Source: JAQIBY01 sp046546095 (GTDB lineage Bacteria > Bacteroidota > Bacteroidia > Bacteroidales > ML635J-15). Taken from it: a stretch of DNA of 8,230 bases. Where the stretch lies: NCBI GenBank assembly GCA_046546095.1, contig JBKGYK010000098.1, forward strand, positions 1 to 8,230. Reading direction: 5' to 3'. Positions 1-5,449 of the stretch are shown here, in pieces. Position 1 is the stretch's first letter. Every line of letters starts with the position of its first letter. A program made the position numbers and the translations under genes. The notes beneath the pieces were generated by a model. That model was given only the letters and a program-made list of their open reading frames with translations, was not told the origin of the DNA and ran no database searches.

Positions 1-200
1 ATGAAATTCATATTACCAAAAGAAAATTGCATATTTTTTCTTTACATGGCAAAAATCGGCAGAAAAGGGAGAGATTGCGACGGATATGGCTCAGTTTGGA
101 ATTGTTTGTTGGTTTATTAAAAAGCTATGAATCGGAAGTGAATTCATTCATTTATCATCTGTAATGCGAGAAAACATGGCAGACGGGTGGTTTTCCTGCA
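1..200. other. AT-rich non-coding flank, no supported gene
   Basis: The first 140 bases are AT-rich and I see no gene in them. A 39-codon open frame runs from the first base (ATG) to a TAA at 118-120 on the plus strand, but its product has no recognisable motif and its start simply coincides with the window edge, so I do not call it. The GC content rises sharply from about position 170, where the inverted-repeat element begins. Confidence 0.5.
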
Positions 201-331
201 GCCTGACGGAGGCCGGCATCCTTGCCTGTGGTATGGCGTGCTTTTGTGCGTCGGGGCAGAGTGACCGGAGAAACTCCTGTTCCGGCGCTGACAAAAGCCG
301 CCATACCACAGGCAAGATACAGGCCGCAGGC
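201..331. repeat. Long imperfect inverted repeat (hairpin element)
   Basis: The two halves are reverse complements over most of their length. The core arms are 221-258 and 278-316, including 18 identical bases (221-238 against 299-316) and then a further 8 (240-247 against 291-298) after a single unpaired base. The pairing continues inward with a few mismatches to a 4-bp inner stem (259-262 with 273-276) around a 10-base loop. Outward, GGCC 211-214 pairs with 322-325 and GCCTG 201-205 with 327-331 across small internal loops. The element is much richer in G+C than its flanks and lacks a T run, so it is not a simple terminator. It contains no credible gene: the short open frames on both strands are by-products of the symmetry. 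A REP/BIME-like or MITE-like dispersed repeat is my best inference. Confidence 0.75.
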
Positions 332-333
332 AG

Positions 334-364
334 AGAGCATGCCTGATGGAGAGTATCATGCTCT
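334..364. repeat. Small hairpin next to the large inverted repeat
   Basis: AGAGCATG at 334-341 is the exact reverse complement of CATGCTCT at 357-364, with a 15-base spacer. It lies 88 bases past the prsW-like stop codon and directly abuts the larger inverted repeat. It may be part of that element or help end the prsW transcript. No T run follows on the minus strand, so I do not call it a terminator. Confidence 0.5.
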
Positions 365-451
365 GGCTGCCCAAATGAAAATCATGTGGATTTTACAGTA
401 ATCTGCCTTAAGCCGGCATGTGTTTGGAATGGAAATGGGTTGAGCAATGGT

Positions 452-1132
452 CTAATTTCGAAAAACACTAGCGAGGCTGGAAGTCCGCATTTTTTTAAAG
501 CCCAACAGGTATAAAACGATGACATAAAGTACAAAGCTCAGCAACAGGTAATTTGATTGCGACATCAGGATATAATTGTAGGTGCCGTGGAGGATGATGG
601 GAACAAGCCATGCACGCAGCAGTTTTCGCCATCTGCCACGGCTGGTGAATTTTGCTTTGGCCAGGTAAAATCCCATGGAAATGCCAAATATTGCATGGGC
701 AGGAACCGCTGTCAATGCGCGTGTTAAGCCCACCTGATGGCCACCGCCGGTAACATACATGATGTTTTCTACCAGAGCAAATCCCAGTGATACATAGACA
801 GCATATACAATGCCGTCAAATTTTTCGTTAAAATAATTGCTCCGCCAGACTATCAACAGGAGTGCAATCAGTTTCATGCTTTCTTCGCAGAGTGCTGCCA
901 CACCAAAAGATGTGACGAAGGCATATTGCCATTCAAAACTGTAAAAATATTCAGTAAGCCGCAGCATAATGGTTTCCCACCAGATAACGGGCAAAACAAT
1001 GGCCACACCTCCGGCGAAACTCAGCAACAAAAGCCACCATGGCTCTTTTTCATATTTGTCACGATGATAAATATAAAAGAGAATCAGAATCACCGGAGCG
1101 GTGGCAAGCCCTGCAAGTTTTATCATAATCAT
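452..1132 (-). CDS. PrsW-family intramembrane glutamic protease
   Basis: A 226-residue polytopic inner-membrane protein of the PrsW family (CAAX/Abi-related intramembrane proteases). Family hallmarks are all visible: an N-terminal helix followed by the charged D-x4-EPW-like segment (residues 25-32), the EExxK motif at 83-87 with the putative catalytic glutamates, FDG at 105-107, the glutamate-asparagine pair at 122-123, the PAHAIFG histidine at 146, and a second histidine in HGTYNY at 182-187. About seven hydrophobic segments are present. Length is normal for the short Bacteroidota forms. Bacillus PrsW cleaves an anti-sigma factor, but family membership alone does not give a substrate here, and no sigma/anti-sigma gene is in view. 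The ATG overlaps the stop of the upstream permease gene (ATGA), which suggests translational coupling; a second in-frame ATG at codon 3 is an equally possible start. Confidence 0.9.
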   Translation of the reverse strand: MIMIKLAGLATAPVILILFYIYHRDKYEKEPWWLLLLSFAGGVAIVLPVIWWETIMLRLTEYFYSFEWQYAFVTSFGVAALCEESMKLIALLLIVWRSNYFNEKFDGIVYAVYVSLGFALVENIMYVTGGGHQVGLTRALTAVPAHAIFGISMGFYLAKAKFTSRGRWRKLLRAWLVPIILHGTYNYILMSQSNYLLLSFVLYVIVLYLLGFKKMRTSSLASVFRN

Positions 1133-2373
1133 TTAATATTCATTGCTTCCGAAGGACTTATCCTTGTTACAAGCATGGATGGAACAATAAGCATGAGCAC
1201 AGTTATCAGCATGGTTCCGATATTAAGAATCAGCAGGTGGAGCAGGTTAAGGTTGACCGGAACGGTTGATACGTAATAGGAAGCCGGATCCAGTGTAATG
1301 AGACCAAAGGATTGTTGCAGTACACACAATCCGATTCCGATCAGATTGCCCCAGAGTAAGCCCCGTGTAATGAGAAATCCGGCATGGTATAAAAATATTT
1401 TACGTATGGTGAAATTGGTGGCTCCCAGGCTTTTCATGGTGCCTATCATGTTGGCACGTTCGAGGATGATGATTAGCAAACCGCTTACCATATTAAAACC
1501 TGCAACAAGTACCATTAAAATCAGGATAACCCACATGTTGGTATCCTGCAGGTTGATCCAGTCAAAAATCTGTGGGTATTTTGTAGTGATGTTTTTTACA
1601 GTGAGGGTTTCCCGGTCAGGAGAATAGTTGTTTCCAATAATCCGGGTTACTTTCCTGTCCATTTCTATCAGTTTGTCAAAATCATCAATCAGAATTTCAA
1701 ATCCACTGATCTGGTCATCTTTCCAGTTGTTGAGTTTTCTCAGATGCTTAATATCACCAAAAACAAATATTTTATCCAGTTCTTCCAGTTCACTGTCATA
1801 AATGCCGGAAATTGTGAATTTACGCATCCGTGGGGGTTCCTGAATAAAATACATGCGCAAATCATCACCTACGGAGAGCATGAGTTGATTGGCGAGGTAT
1901 TGGGATATGAGTACCTCATTGGTTTTGTTGCTGTCCGAAATCTGAGGGACATGCCCGTCCACAAGTTGTTGTTTGAAAAATTTCCATTGAAAATCGGTAT
2001 CAATGCCTTTAAGCATAATTCCCTGCAGATATTCTTCGGTTTGGATAATGCCGGCTTTGGTGATATATCCTTGAATGTTTTCGACTCCCTCAAGTTTGGA
2101 TACCGGTTCAATCCATTCCTGTTTTTCTGTGATCGGGCGTGTTTCAAATGAGCTGCTGTTATCATAGTTCGTCACCTGCAGGTGTGCGCCAAAACCACTT
2201 ACTTTATTGCGGATTTCCTGTTTGAAACCGGTTAAAATGGTAACAGCAAGTATCATAACCACAAGCCCGAGTGCTATCCCTGTAACGGCAATGTTGACAA
2301 TAGGCCGGCTGTAGTTGCCTTTGTTTTTCTCGCCCCGTAGCATTCTACGGGCAATGTATAACTCTGTGTTCAT
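1129..2373 (-). CDS. LolC/LolE-like FtsX-family ABC transporter permease
   Basis: A 414-residue inner-membrane permease of the lipoprotein-releasing (LolC/LolE) branch of the FtsX/MacB family. The layout is typical: a short cytoplasmic start (LYIARRML, residues 5-12), TM1 at about 25-47, a long periplasmic domain (about 50-278), then three helices at about 280-304, 331-353 and 378-399. The coupling segment ERANMIGTMKSLGAT (305-319) and the terminal PSEAMNIK (407-414) are family signatures. By homology it would work with a LolD-type ATPase to extract outer-membrane lipoproteins from the inner membrane; no ATPase gene is in view. The frame is open 29 codons further upstream to an ATG at 2460, but that extension is not family-like and contains a good -7 promoter box, so I chose the ATG at 2373. 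The stop overlaps the start of the PrsW-family gene. Confidence 0.92.
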   Translation of the reverse strand: MNTELYIARRMLRGEKNKGNYSRPIVNIAVTGIALGLVVMILAVTILTGFKQEIRNKVSGFGAHLQVTNYDNSSSFETRPITEKQEWIEPVSKLEGVENIQGYITKAGIIQTEEYLQGIMLKGIDTDFQWKFFKQQLVDGHVPQISDSNKTNEVLISQYLANQLMLSVGDDLRMYFIQEPPRMRKFTISGIYDSELEELDKIFVFGDIKHLRKLNNWKDDQISGFEILIDDFDKLIEMDRKVTRIIGNNYSPDRETLTVKNITTKYPQIFDWINLQDTNMWVILILMVLVAGFNMVSGLLIIILERANMIGTMKSLGATNFTIRKIFLYHAGFLITRGLLWGNLIGIGLCVLQQSFGLITLDPASYYVSTVPVNLNLLHLLILNIGTMLITVLMLIVPSMLVTRISPSEAMNIK

Positions 2374-2390
2374 AATTTTGCTGTTGGTTA

Positions 2391-2398
2391 CAAATGTA
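2391..2398 (-). promoter_or_regulatory. Bacteroidota-type -7 promoter box for the permease/prsW operon
   Basis: On the minus strand this reads TACATTTG, a perfect match to the Bacteroidota -7 consensus TAnnTTTG. It ends 17 bases before the chosen permease start, which would give a very short leader. A TTTG about 24 bases further upstream could be the -33 element, but the spacing is a few bases longer than usual. The box lies inside the longer reading of the permease frame and supports the shorter start. Confidence 0.55.
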
Positions 2399-2627
2399 GC
2401 ATTAAAACATTGAATTTGAAACCAAATTATGACAGGGCATGTTTTTTTGTATTCTGCCATAACATTAATTCGAAGATTTACTTCCTAATGGTAAGCTTGA
2501 CTGCACAATGATTTTGGCTTCGGGAAAAAAATATTCTGATAATTTGTCGTGTGTTGGGCTAAGGAGTGATGCTGTCTGCCTGTGATTTACAATGAAAATG
2601 CTATCAGCGCTGATTAAGAGCTGTAAC

Positions 2628-2662
2628 AAAAAAAAACACAGCCCGGAGAGAGCTGTGTTTTT
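2628..2662 (-). terminator. Intrinsic terminator after the 325-residue protein gene
   Basis: On the minus strand an 11-bp perfect stem (2652-2662 with 2632-2642, core ACACAGC/GCTGTGT) closes a 9-base loop. A run of nine T (2636-2628) starts inside the 3' arm. It lies 18 bases beyond the stop codon of the upstream gene. It separates that transcription unit from the permease/prsW operon, which has its own promoter. Confidence 0.88.
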
Positions 2663-2680
2663 ACGTTAGACAGATAAGCA

Positions 2681-3658
2681 TCAGAGTTCGGGTTCGGTAA
2701 TTTCCACACCAAACTCTTCCAGTTGATCTCTGATTTGAATTTGTTCTTTAATTCGTGCCAGAGCATCACTGTCTCCGGATACTTCATAATATTTGTTGGC
2801 TTTTGTGTAATTTCCGATAATCTCATAACACATTCCAATTGCCAGGTTGACATCTTTATTGTCTTCCAACTCCTGCATCTCAAAAATTACCTTGGCCATT
2901 TCTTTCACATTGTCATCATTATCGAGTTTTCGCAGTTCTCTGCGTTTCTTTCTAAACGGCTTTCTGTATTTTTTGTCATCTGGAATAAGCCTGGGAAAAT
3001 TGTATTTATACTCCCTTTTTACCGGGTTGAGTATGTACCTGTAATCGGCGATAACAGCATTGTTAAGGTTGCTAAAGAAATTTGCAGGTGAGGTCAGGCG
3101 TGGTTTTTTCATATATTTACTCTCTGAGTCACCTTTATCTTTTGAAAAAGTGTATTCTTTGACGATTTCGTCAGAATTGTTATCTACAATCTGTATTTTG
3201 CCGCTTAGGTTAGCACTTGAGCTGACACTATATTCATAAAAATGAATGGGTAATTTGTCATCTTCCAGCATTTCTTCAGTTTTGTGAGCTTTATGACCTT
3301 TGTTTGTGTTGGTTTTATATTCATATTCACCGGTGATGATATAATTGGCCTCCTCCTCATTTTCTGTTGTTTCATACATTTTTGTTGTCATCCAGGGATT
3401 GAGTGTAGGCAATCCATCTTCTACCAGCAGGCCTTCTGCATTGATGCCTTTAATCATGGCATTTCTGAATTCCGTTTTTAACTGGCCTGTATTGGCATCC
3501 CGGTTTGGATTATCAAGATTATCAACATAGATGGGTCCTCCGTTTTCCAGAATGACTGAAGGCATCTGTAATTTGTATGTTATAATTTTCTGAGCTTGCA
3601 GATTTCCTGACATCACAAAACAGGAAATAATTATGATTGTTTTTATTATGTTTTTCAT
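2681..3658 (-). CDS. Exported TPR-containing protein of unknown function
   Basis: A 325-residue protein I do not recognise. It starts with a signal peptide (lysines at 2 and 6, hydrophobic 7-18, likely signal peptidase I cut after LQA at 20-22). A lipoprotein reading is possible but weaker, since IISC at 10-13 also fits a lipobox. The mature N-terminal half is mixed, with a YIITGEYEY strand at 106-114 and an alternating strand pattern around 139-171. A strongly basic patch (about 229-244, rich in K and R) precedes a helical region. Residues 268-294 fit one TPR hairpin well (NLAIGMCYEIIGNYTKANKYYE), and the following helix ends in an acidic tail. The gene starts 4 bp after the 192-residue protein gene and is followed by an intrinsic terminator, so the two are very likely co-transcribed. 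The TPR suggests protein-protein contact in the periplasm or at the outer membrane; the actual role is unknown. Confidence 0.85.
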   Translation of the reverse strand: MKNIIKTIIIISCFVMSGNLQAQKIITYKLQMPSVILENGGPIYVDNLDNPNRDANTGQLKTEFRNAMIKGINAEGLLVEDGLPTLNPWMTTKMYETTENEEEANYIITGEYEYKTNTNKGHKAHKTEEMLEDDKLPIHFYEYSVSSSANLSGKIQIVDNNSDEIVKEYTFSKDKGDSESKYMKKPRLTSPANFFSNLNNAVIADYRYILNPVKREYKYNFPRLIPDDKKYRKPFRKKRRELRKLDNDDNVKEMAKVIFEMQELEDNKDVNLAIGMCYEIIGNYTKANKYYEVSGDSDALARIKEQIQIRDQLEEFGVEITEPEL

Positions 3659-3662
3659 AGAA

Positions 3663-4241
3663 TTACGAATTATAGTTAGCTAATACCAGTTTTACTTCTC
3701 TTGTTTTCCATGTGCCGGGTGTGATCACCAAGGTACTTTTTTCTTTATTGGGTATTCTGAACCAGATATAATCTTTATTCTTTATTTCCGGATGAAAATA
3801 ATACTGCATGGCTTTCCAGTAATCTTTGAAGCTGCCGTCATCTTTTTCTTCGGTGTCTTTTTTAAATTCTTCTTCGCTTTTCATTTTATCGTTACTGGTG
3901 TTATAATGGTAATATTTCCCGGTTTCCACGTTGATAATGGCTACATGGCGCGTGGTTTCTCCAGTCTTCGGATCTCTGATGGTTAACGGATCAAAGCGCC
4001 ATTTCGGGTAACTATCGATTTTGTTGGGATCGAAAGCTTCTTCTGATGCTGTAAAATCATTCATTACAACCCTTTCCGGTTTTTCAAATTTTTCATTTGC
4101 TTTGATTACCATCACGAATTCGTGGCCGTCTGTGATACTCGTTACCTTTGGTTTAACTTTGAGCTGGGCGCTCAGATTCATGCCAATAAGCATTGCTGCA
4201 AGCAATAAAATGCCTTGTTTTTTAATTCTTACTATACTCAT
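3663..4241 (-). CDS. Small exported protein of unknown function
   Basis: A 192-residue protein I do not recognise. Residues 1-25 form a signal peptide (basic RIKK at 5-8, hydrophobic 10-20, probable cut after LSA at 23-25). The mature part has no cysteine and no membrane segment. It is rich in charged and aromatic residues, with a highly charged, probably helical stretch at 117-135 (many E, K and D) between two strand-rich parts. The C-terminal part contains the pattern YIWFRIP (158-164) and an end rich in alternating hydrophobic residues, consistent with a beta fold. It is the first gene of a two-gene unit with the TPR protein, 4 bp apart. I found no TAnnTTTG box in the 200 bases upstream, so its promoter is not identified. 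It lies downstream of the terminator of the adhesin operon, so it is probably expressed separately. Confidence 0.82.
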   Translation of the reverse strand: MSIVRIKKQGILLLAAMLIGMNLSAQLKVKPKVTSITDGHEFVMVIKANEKFEKPERVVMNDFTASEEAFDPNKIDSYPKWRFDPLTIRDPKTGETTRHVAIINVETGKYYHYNTSNDKMKSEEEFKKDTEEKDDGSFKDYWKAMQYYFHPEIKNKDYIWFRIPNKEKSTLVITPGTWKTREVKLVLANYNS

Positions 4242-4448
4242 GATATATCAGTTTTGGTTACCATAGTTGATGCAAAAAGAGGTTTATCCTTAGCCGGATA
4301 CTGTTCATTTTGGTTTTATTCTTTTTGTGTCATTATTATTGGTTGCCTGATTCATTGGAAATTGAAAAATAAATCAGGATTATTTTGCATAATATCTTCT
4401 GATGAAAGCAGGGGTTCAAGCAGGAAGGAATGTAGGGGAGGACTTATC

Positions 4449-4496
4449 AAAAAACCGGAACCGATATCAGACAGATCATCTGATACCAATCCCGGT
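4449..4496 (-). terminator. Strong intrinsic terminator of the adhesin/PorP operon
   Basis: On the minus strand an 18-bp stem (4496-4479 with 4471-4454, a few G-T wobbles) closes a 7-base loop and is followed by a run of six T (4454-4449). It sits 24 bases after the porP/sprF-like stop codon. The remaining bases up to the next gene start (4448-4242) show no gene and no clear promoter. Confidence 0.88.
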
Positions 4497-4520
4497 ATTG
4501 GCTTATGAAAAAAACTTTTG

Positions 4521-5432
4521 CTAAAAAAATCTTTGTTTGCTGTTCGGTTTTTTGGGAATGGTGTATTTGACAAAAAGTTCAAATGAACCGCTTTGATAAC
4601 TGCGGATGCTGGAAGTGGCAAAATCCACTGCCAGCCCAAAATCAATTTGTTCATATTTCATGCCCAACATACCCACGATATTGCCATCGGTACGGTATGA
4701 TACTCCGAGCCAGTAGTATTCCTGATAAATACCTCTCACATTGAGGTCAAACTGAAAGGGGGTTTGGAAAGTTCCTTTTATCAAGGCAGAGGGTTCAATT
4801 TCAAAATCATTCTGCAAATCAAATTTGTAACCTCCCATCAGGTGATAGTGTCGTGCCAGCCTGTTGAGCTCCACTTCTTCGCCGCCGATTCTTACGGGCA
4901 ATTCTATCATTTGATTTGCTGAGAGGCCGGCAAAATACCTGTCGTTATACAGATAAAGACCAAAATCCGTTTCAGGCAGCCAGCTGGATTCACGGCTGTA
5001 CGTGCTGATGGCCGGATCGTTTTCATCCAGAGCTACCATATCCCGGTAATCAAGCTGGTATTGAAACATCTGGAAAGAAAGGCCAAATCCGAGGTTGGAA
5101 TCATCAAATACCGGTAAAAAATATGCATAATTGCCTTGTATTCCGATGCGGTTTTCTGTACCAAAACGGTCGGAATAAATCATGCCGCCAACTCCCATAG
5201 TACCATTGTTTAAAAGTGTATGTGCACTCAAAACCTGTGTGGATGGAGCATTTTCAATGCCCACCCATTGTTGCCTGGCAGCCAGGGAAATTGGTATTCC
5301 CTGTTCACTGCCTGTAACAGCAGGATTTAGCAACATTCTGTTGAACATGTACTGCGAATAAAGTGGTAATTGCTGAGCAGTTGCTGAGCCAACAATTAAT
5401 GCCAATGCGAGTAATAAAGTGAGTTTTTTCAT
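4521..5432 (-). CDS. PorP/SprF family type IX secretion membrane protein
   Basis: A 303-residue outer-membrane protein of the PorP/SprF family. Residues 1-19 are a signal peptide (MKK, long Leu/Ala core, cut near ATA/Q). The mature start carries the family signature LYSQYMFNRMLLNPAVTGS (24-42), followed by ARQQWVGIENAPSTQ (52-66) and NNGTMGVGG (75-83). The rest is a chain of alternating strands with aromatic girdles, as expected for a beta-barrel, ending in basic and aromatic residues (KQRFF). Length is normal for the family. SprF is needed for surface display of the adhesin SprB in Flavobacterium, and such genes typically sit just downstream of a giant CHU_C-type adhesin, as here (17-bp gap). 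I infer that it serves the upstream adhesin. This is a paralogous partner protein rather than evidence for a core T9SS locus: none of porK, porL, porM or porN is in view. Confidence 0.93.
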   Translation of the reverse strand: MKKLTLLLALALIVGSATAQQLPLYSQYMFNRMLLNPAVTGSEQGIPISLAARQQWVGIENAPSTQVLSAHTLLNNGTMGVGGMIYSDRFGTENRIGIQGNYAYFLPVFDDSNLGFGLSFQMFQYQLDYRDMVALDENDPAISTYSRESSWLPETDFGLYLYNDRYFAGLSANQMIELPVRIGGEEVELNRLARHYHLMGGYKFDLQNDFEIEPSALIKGTFQTPFQFDLNVRGIYQEYYWLGVSYRTDGNIVGMLGMKYEQIDFGLAVDFATSSIRSYQSGSFELFVKYTIPKKPNSKQRFF

Positions 5433-5449
5433 AGTATGATGTTTTTTTA

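Noticed and set aside
1..120. 39-codon open frame starting at the first base
   Set aside because: Very short, no motif, and the start coincides with the window edge; not distinguishable from chance.
144..374. Overlapping short open frames on both strands across the hairpin element (60-76 residues)
   Set aside because: They follow from the inverted repeat: the plus-strand and minus-strand products share the LACGMA segment because both arms carry the same sequence. No signal, domain or start context supports them.
926..1276. Plus-strand 116-codon open frame
   Set aside because: It lies opposite the well-supported PrsW-family and permease genes and has no domain features.
1744..2151. Plus-strand 135-codon open frame
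   Set aside because: Antisense shadow of the permease periplasmic domain; the permease frame has clear family motifs.
2614..2883. Minus-strand 89-codon open frame overlapping the TPR protein's end
   Set aside because: Runs through the intrinsic terminator and is out of frame with the signal-peptide-bearing gene; no motif.
4242..4448. Possible promoter for the two-gene unknown cassette
   Set aside because: No TAnnTTTG match was found on the minus strand; TTTTTG and TACATT fragments are too weak to call.
4352..4654. Minus-strand 100-codon open frame at the PorP 3' end
   Set aside because: Reads across the terminator hairpin and overlaps the PorP/SprF gene in another frame; no features.
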